Of a DNA stretch of 64,000 nt, positions 24,635 to 35,258 are shown piece after piece. The translations under genes were made by a program, and so were the position numbers. Positions within the stretch are counted from its first letter, which is position 1, and the number at the start of each line of letters is the position of its first letter. This DNA comes from Heterobilharzia americana (Eukaryota; Platyhelminthes; Trematoda; Strigeidida; Schistosomatidae), in NCBI GenBank assembly GCA_944470555.2, contig OX104134.1, positions 101,364,701 through 101,428,700 on the forward strand, in the 5' to 3' direction. The notes under the pieces were generated by a model. It was not told the origin of the DNA, made no database searches, and was given only the letters and a program-made list of their open reading frames with translations.

Positions 24635-24985
24635 TTCTCATCTCGTTGGCCGTCAGTGGGTAACGCATATGCCTATTTATTCCTTAATGTGCAGCCTTAA
24701 TAGAAGTCTCTCAAAAAGTTTTGAGCTCAATGGCCTGAATAGCCAAAGTAGAGGAAAATCCTCTGGCTCCAACACTTAGTGACATAGGTTGGAATCACCG
24801 AGAAAATACCGGTTTCCTAATTATTGCAAGCATGCCTAGCTACTGGGTGCCAACAGGCACGAAACACTAGTCTAGGGTTTCCTATCGATTGAATCCTAAC
24901 ATATGACTGAGAAATTTTTCCTCTTGGCATGAAACAGCTAGTCATATTTTCCTCTGGGATGAAATATATACTGATGAGCATGTTA
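24635..24985 (+). repeat. SINE with two hammerhead-like segments
   Basis: A tRNA-like A box (TGGCCGTCAGTGGGTAACGC, from about 24649) is followed by a B-box-like GGTTGGAATCACC at about 24788-24800. At 24835-24876 a hammerhead-like unit follows: CCTA, a poor core CTACTGG, helix II GTGCC-AACA-GGCAC, GAAAC at 24861-24865, a GTC triplet at 24870-24872 and TAGG, which pairs with the CCTA. A second, weaker unit lies at 24901-24950 (CTGAGAA ... GAAACAGCTAGTC). Helix II of the first unit differs from the common GTCC/GGAC but still pairs perfectly. The core is damaged, so self-cleavage is unlikely. Confidence 0.6.
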
Positions 24986-25639
24986 AAGCACTGGATCACT
25001 GTTCATTTACTTAAGATTTTATGACTTGAGACAAGATATGATGTATTCAGACAAGTTTGTATTTTTAAACATCAGTTTACACTTTAGACTCAATAAGTCG
25101 TATAATTTAAAACTATCTTTTTCCTTTATATGCTCAGGAAACAGTAGTGTAAACTGCTGTACGGAGTAAACGCCGGCAGAAATAGTGTACGAAAAAGATT
25201 TGTAAATGGTTTTTAGCACAAGCCGGCCTCAGGTGCATAAACACTGATAATTTGGGAAAGATTGTAAAGTTGCTTCATTGCATTTTGAAACTGTTTAGCA
25301 GCCCTAATATAGAATAACTTTGAAGCAGAAACTCACACCTTCAACAAGGAGCACGTCATCACTTCGTCACTGGATAAAATTATCCATATTCTGTTAGTTT
25401 CGGATAAAATGCAATTTCACTTTATCTGTTTGACTGACTGATGAGTCATTCAGTTGAAAAGCGCTATTTAATGCTCACAAACATATCAGAGTAACTATAA
25501 ATGAGATATGATTTCTTATTCTTAGGTTAGAGAACCAGCAGAACTTGAAATTAATATTTGAGCATACTTATTTATTAGGAGGAAAACTCTATTACTACTT
25601 GTTGATAAACCTGTAATCATCCGTTGTTATACTGGGTCG
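24986..25639. other. No feature recognised
   Basis: A+T-rich sequence between two SINE copies. Confidence 0.45.
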
Positions 25640-25845
25640 AACTTTTCGACCTCCGTTAGTATATGGGGTTCTATGCGGATCCCTCGACATTGTTTGGATA
25701 TTTGCTATTCGGCATTCGAAGCGATGAGTGCGATGTTTAAGTCTCACTGGGAAAGAAACCCACTGGTTTGTTGGTAAGTGAGGCTTATGAGTCCCAAGTA
25801 GGACGAAACATGCTTCCTGGATTCTTCTGCTAGCCGCAACTAAAT
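25640..25845 (+). repeat. Smα-type hammerhead SINE, plus strand
   Basis: The diagnostic part is CTTATGA (25784-25790), GTCCCAAGTAGGAC (helix II with its loop, 25791-25804) and GAAAC (25805-25809), then ATGCTTCCTGGATTC and TTCTGCTAGCCGCA. This matches the schistosome Smα repeat, known to encode hammerhead ribozymes, except that CUGAUGA reads CUUAUGA and the GUC cleavage triplet reads TTC. Both changes should abolish cleavage. Upstream, TTTAAGTCTCACTGGGAA corresponds to the B-box side of the tRNA-like head. A related, more complete copy lies at 40418-40585 on the other strand. Confidence 0.8.
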
Positions 25846-26499
25846 AAGTTATAAGAAAACTCAGTTGTTTAAGAAATCTCCTTCAACCTTATAAGTGAGA
25901 TAAGTAAACCTATATTATTCTATTGAAATAAGTCATACAAATAGAACACATAGCTAGTTGAGATCATTTGTATAATAAGGTTGAATGAAGTGAATTAGGT
26001 TGGTAAACATCGATGAGGGAAATAAGAGTGCGAAAAGCTCATTTTTGGTTATGTATGGAGTAAAGAATATTATTCAGTAGAGTGAGATATGAATTAACAT
26101 CGTCAAGTGGAGAGAAATATACTTAAAAATTCTGTGAAGTGAAAAACCAAATACATGAAGCTGTAATAATGCATAATTTGTCTCAGAAATTCGGAGAAGT
26201 TTGTGACTTCTTTAAAAATGCACATTGGAATATTGGAATCACAAACTTCACATTCCCTAATTGTGTGTTTTCTTTAGTGTGACTTAAGACAATAGATTTT
26301 AGAGGCACCTATGATTTGATGGAAGCTCTTTGCTCCATTGTTAGTGGAACCAAGTATGCAGCACTTTTCAGGATTCTTTATCCTAGATGAAACAATTGTC
26401 TTGACTATGAGAAATATTCCCATTAGGACATGAAACAAGAACAAGTAATTCAATGAAGAGTGTCTTTTCAACAACTTCGTTCCTAAAGCCATACAACCT
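25846..26499. other. No feature recognised
   Basis: A+T-rich spacer between SINE copies. Confidence 0.45.
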
Positions 26500-26640
26500 T
26501 AAATTTAATAGTGAAAAGTAGTTTGAAAAACGTGGCAAAAACCCGGTAGTCGCTGGTTTGAATCCGGCCAGGGTCCAGATTCTCATTCAGTCTTCAATCA
26601 TCACCCAGTGTAAACAAAATTAGTGTCAGTAAATGAGCTG
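26500..26640 (+). repeat. tRNA-derived SINE, plus strand
   Basis: ACCCGGTAGTCGCTGGTTTG continuing AATCCGGCC holds a near-consensus B box (GGTTTGAATCC), and the tail CAATCATCACCCAGTGTAAA matches the SINE at 22735-22865. The A box side is eroded. No hammerhead sequence was seen in this family. Confidence 0.65.
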
Positions 26641-27099
26641 TCATTAAAACCAACAACTGTGAAGAATGATGAGGAATTAATCAAAGTGTAAGAGGAGTAA
26701 GATTATTGAGTTTAGATAAGAAGGTGGGTAACACGACAAAATATTTGTGTGATAACAAAGGGCATAAAGTCAAAAGCCACCGGTGAATTGCGTAACAATT
26801 GAACAGTGTAGGAAGTAATTTCAAATACTGAAAGTTAAGGCCATGAACGAAAAAGAGCTTGAACAATTTTCTTTTGTGTTCAAAGCCTAGATCTCTCTCT
26901 TATAGATTGCAAGGGCTTTGGAAATGCACAGAATACGATGATATGCAGCCTTTTGTAGGTTTTTTCCCAACTTGATAAATTATTTTTGAATTAGAAGGCT
27001 CTTGACAGTGAGTGACACATTTTAACGAAGTGTTCAATTATGGCACTCCTAATCGATCCACTGTTACTTCTTTGTAACCACGTGGGATACTGTTCTTGG
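26641..27099. other. No feature recognised
   Basis: Short A+T-rich spacer between a SINE and the Penelope-like fragment. Confidence 0.45.
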
Positions 27100-27990
27100 A
27101 TAACTCTCAGATCGAACATCCTATATACCCGGGTACACAAGAGAAGGCAAACTGATGCACGTAAATGAAGTGGTCGGATAAGGAGCTTTCTCCTTCAGGT
27201 TGTTAGAAAAAACTGGATATCTGGAGGATGCTAGCCTCAATGCTGATATGAAGATTTTTCTTTTTCGAGAGTTTGTTCTCGTAATCCTTACACTGTCAAC
27301 CGAAGAATCAATTTTAAAACTGAGATCAATATAAAACATCTTTCTGGGTACGGTGGAGGGGTTCTCTCTTCGAGATTTCTGGTTGAAACTTTTGTCAATT
27401 AGTTACGGTAGGAATACGTTTCCAATCGTAGTGTCTCTTCGAACAGAAATTCCCTCTTCCAGCACATATGATTAAATTTCGTCTGCTACTGATAGTCACT
27501 TGAACATTCCAGAACGGTTTTCCGTAAATTGATCTTCTAACGTTTCATCAGCTTTTTTTATCAGCTCTGAATCAAAAAAGTGGATCTTTGATCCATTTTC
27601 TACCTCAAGAGTGAATCTACTTGCTGAGTGGCACCTAGTGACTATTTGTAGTATGTGATTCAAGCCACATTAGTTATTCCAAATAACAAAAGTATCGTCC
27701 ACATACCTTTCCTACAGTTGAAAACCATTGATCATTAGCTTCAAGAGTCTGTTCTCCAAACTGACTATAGAGTCTAATAGTTGTAGATCTAGTAAAGATT
27801 CCACGGCGATGCCATCTTTTTGTTGATATATCACGTCATTAAAGATGAATTGAACACTAACTGGGCTTCTCAGTAAAAATTTCTTGAGGGTATTCTTGAA
27901 TTTCTTGGTTCTTGTTACTTCTTCAAACAAAGTTCGATGCCTAGTGAAAAGTTTACGGGATTTAATAGATTCCCTTTCAAATATAGCCTA
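27100..27990 (-). pseudogene. Penelope-like element reverse transcriptase fragment
   Basis: Read on the minus strand: FIFNDVIYQQKDGIAVESLL (27850-27790) corresponds to the PLE motif F-F-N---Y-Q-DG-AMGSPL. An in-frame TAG follows at 27714-27712, then ERYVDDTFVIWNN with the catalytic YVDD at 27694-27705. The C-terminal part KMFYIDLSFKIDSSVDSVR (from about 27342) and KEKAPYPTTSFTCISLP (27190-27140) resembles the region just before the GIY-YIG endonuclease, which is missing. Cercyon-type PLEs are known in schistosomes, but the family was not checked. Stops and shifts make it inactive. Both ends are cut. Confidence 0.78.
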
Positions 27991-28069
27991 CTTGTATAAT
28001 AAAGCAAATGACGTTTTAAGAGGTTTACATAAAACATAGTTGTGATGAATCATTTTTTAAAAGTGACAG

Positions 28070-28110
<41 letters not shown>

Positions 28111-29512
28111 TAGATTCAAGCAAACTGTCAAATAATTTTGTGATTCACTTGTCTAAATATGATGTCAAAAGGACCAAAATAACCAGAACTAGAATTCAGT
28201 ATTTCTACAATTAAAGGATAATCGATTGACCAGTGTGCTTAGCTCAATTTAGCTAGATGGTCAGAATGGTTTTACACTGCCAAAGTTGTAAATCGAAAAT
28301 TAATCTATCTTTCTGCACCGATCACATGGACTTATTGATTTTTAATCTATTTAACTAAGGACAAATTTAGCATATAATTTGTATCTCCTGTTTTAAAGCA
28401 TAACTTTGCTTCATTTCTGTCTTTAGTCTGTTTAAAAATTGCATAAATAAAGCTACAAATGTTTGTTTCTAGGTTTTAGACTTTTATGTATCATATTTTA
28501 TTGACTATATTTCAGAAGTATCTAATTGAAGTGTTTCTAATAGAATACACAACAGACTAGTTTAGTGGGTAGCTAAAAGTACTTAGTGTGGCATACAAAT
28601 AACTTGGCTTTGTGTTTATTTTCATCCGTCAATAAAGCCTGTCTTCAAATTTTAGGAAATGTATTTACAAATCCATGGTGAGTAGCACCGCAACGATAAG
28701 TTTTATGCACGTTATATTCAGTACATAGCTAATAGACAAACTTCAAATACCATTGTGTATAAGAGCTGATGTTGATGAGTACTTGTCGTTTACTTTACGT
28801 TCAGCAAAAGTGACCACTTGAAGCCTGACATAAGGTTGGAGAATAATCACACAGCACCATTAATCACCAACATGTGAGAATTAGTAGGCGTTAAGTTCTG
28901 ACCAATTGGCCCCTTTTGTTCACTGGAAGACCTTAGGGTCTCTAATCAGTTCATAGCACATAAAAAGAGGCTAGACGTCTAGACAAAACATTCTTAGAAT
29001 GATAGTGACTTTATGCGGCTATCAGAGTGATATCAGTTTACAGCAAATAATGCTTTCACATTTAAAAAGGGTATTTATTATCTGCCACGCTGCTGTCCAT
29101 CAGTTTAACTGAAGAAGGATTTGACTTGCGTTTGAAGTATAACACTTTAGTCAATTGCATGGTCAAGTGAAAAGACTTTCCTGTCTTCTCATTCCAGTAG
29201 TTATCTTAAATTGGCGGTGGTTAGATTTTAACTGATAAAACACGATTCGTATTTATTGTTATTGATATGAACAAATGAAGTGAATGATCTGTTGACAGAG
29301 AGATGATGAAATAAATATTCAGATATATGGCCTATTGAAGACGAAAATACCTTTGGATGAAACAGGCTAATATCTTTTAATCATATTATATCCGATAAGA
29401 TGCAGGATACGCATACACATCCAGCATTATCACGAATCTGCCCGATGCTTAAACGGATGTACTTTGCCAAATTGTTTTATTGCAAAACAGCATCATTTGT
29501 GATGAACATTAT
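27991..29512. other. A+T-rich stretch with TA microsatellite
   Basis: Apart from the TA run at 28071-28107 nothing was recognised. Confidence 0.5.
28071..28107. repeat. (TA)n microsatellite
   Basis: About 18 uninterrupted AT units. Similar runs occur at 32720-32752 and 41095-41130. Confidence 0.97.
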
Positions 29513-31412
29513 TATTATTATTCTTATTTGTCCCTTGGGTTCCTAATGGAACATAGGGCTTCAGTAGCACGTCTGTAGTGCACTCTCTTCACTGAAATCT
29601 TTTGAACCTGGTTCCACGACAGCCAAGAAACTCTCATTTCTTCCTCACACGATCTCCTCCATGTCACCTGCACCTCGGACGCCCAACTCGTCGCTTCCCA
29701 TCTGGGTTCCACTCGAGGGCCTGACCTGGCACGTGATGTTACCAGTCTGTCTTCTCAGTGTATGCCCAATCCATCTTCACTTCCTTCTGCATAATTGTTG
29801 AGCGATAGGTTCTTGGTTGGTTCGTTGGAAGAGTTCCTTGTTGCTTATTCTTATTATTCTGGCCATCTGATTTTCAGTAACGAGCCAACATAGGCCGTTT
29901 TTGATGAGTGTCTGTAGTTTGTTGGAAATCCGTTTCGTAACGCACCAAGTCTCTTAGCCATACAGAAGCACTGACTTGACGTTGGTATTGAAAATGCGGA
30001 TGTTGTTCACGCTTTATTCTGAGTGCAGAAGATCTCCACACTGGTTTTAGGTTAATGAACACCTGTCTTGCTTTCCCGATCCTGGCTGGCTTTGACGTCT
30101 TCGTCTGTGCCACCGCCACCTGTAGTTGAAACAGTGCTGCCTAGATAGTTGAAGGGGTCTACTTCCTTTAAGTTTCTCTCGTTGATGATGATCGGAGCTT
30201 GTTTTTGTTGTTGTTGCTGGTAGTGTTGGATGTGTATCTTCATCACCTCCGTCTTCTCTATATTGACTTGAAGTTCAGTCTTCGCTGCCCTGCCTCTTCT
30301 GTCAACTTGTTGGTTTTCGCCTGTAGATCGTCAAGTTTGTGCGACATCAGACATAATCATTGGCGAAATCCGAATCTTCTGGGATCTTTTCTCTTGTCCT
30401 TTTCTCACAGCTCCTCACTGTTTGTTGCCTGATCCAGTCCACTACAAACAGGAATATCATGGGTTATAGTAGGCAGCCTTGTTTCACTCCTGTCTCCTGT
30501 CTTCACTTCAAAGGCATCATTGAGCTTTCCACTGTGGATCCCTTCGCATGTAGCATCATCCAGCATGCGGGTGTTGAATGAAGTCAGGAAAGGTTTGTGG
30601 CACCAAAACCGTAGTGTTGGCTCAGCTGCCTGTCAAAATACTTGTCGGTCGACGCTGTCGAAAGCCTTTTCAAAGTTGATGAAGTTGAGGTAGATGGTTG
30701 ACTGGACTGGCATTCTATACTCTGTTCTATGATGATGCGTAGTGTATGTAGCGTTGCGATTTGGTCTGCACATGATTTGTACTTCCTGAATGCAGCCTGT
30801 TTCTGTTGTAGTTTTGAATTGAGTGCATGCTTTAGTCTTTCTAGGATGATGTGGCTTAATATTTAGCTTGCTTTGGGTGGACAGGGAGAGGAGCGTGATT
30901 CCGTGCCAGTTCTTGCAAACACTTAGGTCGTCCTTCTTCGGGAGTTTGACAAGATAACCCTTCTTCCAATCGACAGGTACCTTCCCTTCCTTCCACACCT
31001 TCTGCAATAGTGTTGTGATGTGAGCATGTCCGCTGTTGTTTCTACGTTCGCTTTCAGTGCTTCTGGCACGATTCCATCCAGTGTTGCTGCTTTCCCACAT
31101 TTCATTAGCTTTATGGGGTTCAGGACTTCGACTTTTGTTGGAGGATTTGTGTTGAGTTGTAGGTTTGTGGCTGCAGATGGTATTTCTGGACGAAGCTGAG
31201 GTGGCGGTGGTGGTGGTGGTGGTGGTCGATTCAAGAGCTTTTCGAAGTGATCGGCCCATCGTTTCGTTTGTTTGTCTTCTTTCGTAATTAAATTCCCTTC
31301 TTCATCTTTTATTGTTTTCGTGTATGTTGACCTCTTCCCTCCCAGATAGGAACCTGGTTATTTGATACAATGTTGTCAGGTTTCTGTTTTTTCAACCTGC
31401 AGCCTGTTCTGC
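29513..31412 (-). pseudogene. RTE-clade (SR2-like) LINE copy C, defective
   Basis: A minus-strand copy with a degenerate (ATT)n tail at 29508-29524 and the usual 3' end (complement of GTCCCTTGGGTTCC). It is longer toward the 5' side than copies A and B. It contains LNFINFEKAFDSVDRQVF (30705-30645), WKKGYLVKLPKKDDLSVCKN (30985-30920), MKCGKAATLDGIVPEALKAN (31125-31060) and a proline run coded by (CCA)n near 31200-31235. The catalytic box is changed from FADD to FAND (30356-30367), and several frameshifts break the polyprotein. The part from about 30390 to 31370 is nearly identical to copy D, including a 7-bp duplication near 30495. At 31413 the similarity to D stops, which marks the truncation point. 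Confidence 0.9.
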
Positions 31413-32717
31413 TTCTTGCGATAACCATATCATCTGAAACTAACTGGTATAGCATTTTGATAAAATTCATATCCACGATTTCAGGAAAGAAAGTTATGTC
31501 AAACATCCATGTCTAAGTAGCAGCCATCTCTGCTCTACCCTGTGAGACATGGTCTTCGGAAGCAGAATATAGACGCGGTTTGCAGGGTTTTTCCATAGCT
31601 CTTTTTGTAACATTGCTTGTGTCTGGTGGAACCATAATGTGAACTATATTTAGGTTATGTAAAGAGTATCAAGTGAGGAAGGGAAAACCTGTTTACTCCT
31701 ATGAACTTTTGTCTACCTTTCTACCATTCTTTTGTTGCCACTTCCTCTATATGTGCAATTATTTACTTGAGAGGATGTCTGTATATGGTTCTTCGTTAAA
31801 TCATCTGTCAGATTGGATTTCACATGAGTAAACCTTTCTGGATGAGTCATTAGAGTAAGCAGCTTCCTACGATATAATGCTGGTGTCATCTATTATATAA
31901 CCTGAAATAGGTAATTTTATCGTACAGCTATATTTTAAAAAATCATACTAATTCAACAAATTGTTTGTATTTTCGACCACTGAAGTCAAACTGGGATCTG
32001 TTTAGCAACCGCTTCAACTTTATTCATTATACCCTTACAGTATACTTCATCAGTTCTGTTCTGCGTCAAACTTTATGCAGATTGTAATATGGAAAATTTT
32101 ATGCATTATGAGTATGCAGTAGTTCTCGTTTTCAGCCATATTTCCTCTAAACCCCTTTAAATTTATTTTTTAATATGTTTTACAGTTTTATCCAAGCCAA
32201 TAAACAATTGTCTCTTTGAATATGATTGCATTTCAGAGTGTAGGTAATACGAAATGCACAAATAAACAAATGACTTTGAAAAACAAATACTTTTTGTTTA
32301 TTTTATTTTAAAATCATGATATAATCATTTTGGTATTAAGTAATTATTCGAAATCCACTGTTTTTGTTTGTTATTTTTATTTGGGTGGAACACAGTGCAC
32401 AAATATCTTCTCTAACTTAACAAAAAGATCATAACTGACAGTTTGGTGATACATTTTCCGTTAAAATGATTAAGTTGATAAAAATACTTGTAAGTTATCC
32501 TAATGTTTGTCGTTTTCACTCTACAATCACTATAGAAACTTGAATATAAATTGTAGGTAAGATAAAGCTTTTATGCTGTTCGTTTACTTTCAATGATTCA
32601 TTCGAAATCCTCGTTCTTCCATTAGTCGTTTAGATTTAATGTATTGTTCTGTTCTATACAGGCAGCTAGTGAGTATTTTGAATTCAGATGTATTAATTTC
32701 TCCAGTTAGTGGACTTA

Positions 32718-32755
<38 letters not shown>

Positions 32756-33589
32756 AACGTATGATAGTAATACTGATCCACGTTGCTTCGTTATCCGTTT
32801 TTGGCTGCAGGTTATCAAATTTTGCCGTTATTTTATTTAGGAGCATGATTATATCAAAATATACGAATTCTTATCCAATGTAAATAAATCAGACTGAATA
32901 AAATGGATGGTAAAAAAACAGGTGAAATATGCAAATAAACTGTCACCAGCTACCTAGAGAATGCAAGTATTTGTTAGTATCCACAATCGTTTATTGTTTT
33001 AGAACTAACAAAGTGAAACTCATGAGGGAAATATTTTTTCACTGAGAATATTTACTACAGTATTTATCTCTTCCATTTGGAGTTGATCAGGGAAAGTCAT
33101 TCTAGAAGGCATCTAGGCTGGGATATAGATGTATGTAAGACATACCAACATAATGCTTGTTCCATTCATCAATTTATCTGCTCTTTAGCACATGAATTAT
33201 ATTGCTTACAAACTCATTCTAGAAGTTGAATATTCATAAATATAAACTGTGAATGACTGTTGAGTAAAAAGTTGAGTTTTCTTTCGGTTGATCACCAAAG
33301 TACGTAGTCGGATGATAATGGCTTTAAAGAATGGAAGCAAACAATTATTGTATAGTGTTGAATAATGATACAAATTAGGGAATTTACTAAAGATCGAGGA
33401 TAGTATGTTGTTGTACTGGGTACTTTTAACTCTGATGTTGAATGGTTGAAGGGAAGACAGACGAAATCGTTATAGGACCTAGCATTACTGCGTAATGGTC
33501 CAAGTTACCACACCTCAGATATCAATACATCAAGCGAGAACCCATAAAAGTGACAGGTAAAAAAACTACGAAGAAGGTAGTCGAAAGTG
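31413..33589. other. A+T-rich stretch with TA microsatellite
   Basis: No gene or dispersed repeat recognised apart from the TA run at 32720-32752. Confidence 0.5.
32720..32752. repeat. (AT)n microsatellite
   Basis: About 16 uninterrupted AT units. It gives a run of Tyr-Ile codons in a spurious minus-strand frame. Confidence 0.97.
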
Positions 33590-33860
33590 ATAGAAAGTCA
33601 TCAAAAGAGAACAATGAGGAAGGAGAACACACTGAAATCCAATCTGTCAGTTACGATGATGGTAATGTGTAGATACAGCTGCGCAACTGAGGAGGATTTT
33701 GAGCCCCACCATATAGGCGAGACTCTGTGGTACGCGTACCCTAAATTTACTAAAGATTTTATTGTGATGAAGTCAATCTCTTTCAAGTCAGACAACAATA
33801 GGGAGACCTCTATAAATACGTGTTTGATAAAGTTGAATAAGAAGGATAGATCGGATATCC
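33590..33860 (-). pseudogene. RTE-like LINE fragment around the RT catalytic box
   Basis: On the minus strand TTATTCAACTTTATCAAACA leads into a segment encoding LLSDLKEIDFITIKSLVNLG followed by YAYHRVSPIWWG. It lines up with the element at 4035-6830 (FNS/T..., LLSSDFTWIDLITRESLLDLE, YADDI). Here the catalytic YADD reads YAYH and the frame then drifts. It is a short, old and inactive fragment. The open frames on the plus strand of this interval are shadows. Confidence 0.65.
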
Positions 33861-35036
33861 TTGATGGGTACCACGCATCGGCATATACAATTCATCTGAT
33901 AACTCGCCATAGTTTGAAAACAGTTGTCAAGAAAACTTTGAACCGGGCACTTTGCTCGTTGACACTAATCAGCAAGGCCTACCTTTAGCCTCAAGCAAAC
34001 CAATATTTCCTTGGAGATCTAATCGCACATCAACCAGAGCTGAATTCAGACAGGTTACCACAACAGACTGGGCAGCAATTAACAGCCAGTAATACTAGAT
34101 TATTTGACTGGTTACTTTCCAGGGACCAATGCATGTACTTTCAACTCTAACTAATGGTTCATCTGGGACATTTTGGTTGTGTGTGGTGTACATCTATGAA
34201 CCTTTAGATCAGAAGATAAGTTTTCTGAAGAAGTCTACTAGGATGTAAGCAAGTATCATTTTCTGACGGGGTATTTTATGAATCTGTGAGATTGTTACGT
34301 TCTTGACATTTTGGATGTGATAACAATCAATAGTTATTGGAAACAGTGTACGCGAAGAAACGATTAATACAAATTTCGCTTTATGTTTGATACTATTTTA
34401 ATTTCAAGGATTTATAATGTTTGAGATATTCTTCATCTAGAGTACAAAATGATACTTATCTCGGAATTTCTTTGTTTCGCAAGAAGGAACAACAAGAGTC
34501 TAATAAAGCTCAACTGACGAGATTGAAAATGCAGTTAATATTGCCTTCTTATACACATGAAAATCCTTATGCCTTCCAAGTTGATTCATTCTAACACTAT
34601 CTCTCACTGAGTGAGGGTAAAAAACTTTTATTTGTATACTTTTTGGCGAGTGGTTGTGTAAACAGTTTGTGCCAATGAAAACTGTAGTCCGCCCGTGGTC
34701 CAAATAGATAAAAAAAGCACAGTTACCCAAAAAACTCTTTTCCTATAGCTGTATATACTGTGGTTATGGTTCACATGGTCAGAATACAGTAGTTCAGAAA
34801 CAGTTATCAAATACAAACACAGTTTCGTGGACAAAAGTATTTATATGTTGAGAAGCAGAAAATACATCCATAAGTATATGGTAACAATCAGAAAGTCTAA
34901 TATTGGCATGTTTTATCCTTCGAATGATCTAGTTAACGCGCAGACAGTAAGTATAGGTTTAAAAGGCAGGAAATTACTCAAATTAATATTTCAAAATACT
35001 CATATAATATAGTTTGAGGTATATGGGGATTTTATT
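33861..35036. other. No feature recognised
   Basis: A+T-rich. It might contain further decayed LINE sequence next to the fragment at 33590-33860, but no motif can be named. Confidence 0.45.
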
Positions 35037-35150
35037 CCCAAGGTTTTATTCATCACGGAAAGACATCATTTGGAGAACCAGTCAAAACAGGGGAGCACTG
35101 GGGAGGTGTTTTGTCCTAGTATGGGACTTTTTAGCTGGACGCATCCCGCC
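35037..35150 (-). repeat. Hammerhead-bearing SINE copy, minus strand
   Basis: On the minus strand it reads AAAAAGTCCCATACTAGGAC with helix II (GTCC/GGAC) intact, then AAAACACCTCCCCAGTGCTC and a tail ending in a complement of CATTTGGAGAACC. GAAAC is changed to AAAAC and the core to CTAAAAA. It lies head to head with the next copy. Confidence 0.75.
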
Positions 35151-35157
35151 ATCTCAC

Positions 35158-35258
35158 CACCGCACTGCTGAGGAGTCTAGTACAAGGATGAAACAGCTAT
35201 TCAATGTCCCCGGGTTTTCGATGATTTTCAAAATGGTGTCAGTCGGTGAGCGATTTAA
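35158..35258 (+). repeat. Hammerhead-bearing SINE copy, plus strand
   Basis: GCACTG (35162-35167) and CAATGT (35202-35207) form helix I with five of six pairs. Between them lie CTGAGGA (35168-35174), GTCT-AGTACA-AGGAT (helix II, partly G-U) and GAAAC (35190-35194). The cleavage triplet is ATT instead of GUC, so this copy should be inactive. The tail CCGGGTTTTCGATGATTTTC matches the complement of the neighbouring minus copy's tail. Confidence 0.75.

Noticed and set aside
29496..31425. Degenerate target-site duplication around copy C (TGTGATGAACAT versus TGCGATAACCAT)
   Set aside because: Nine of twelve positions match at an uncertain boundary, which is not enough to separate it from chance.
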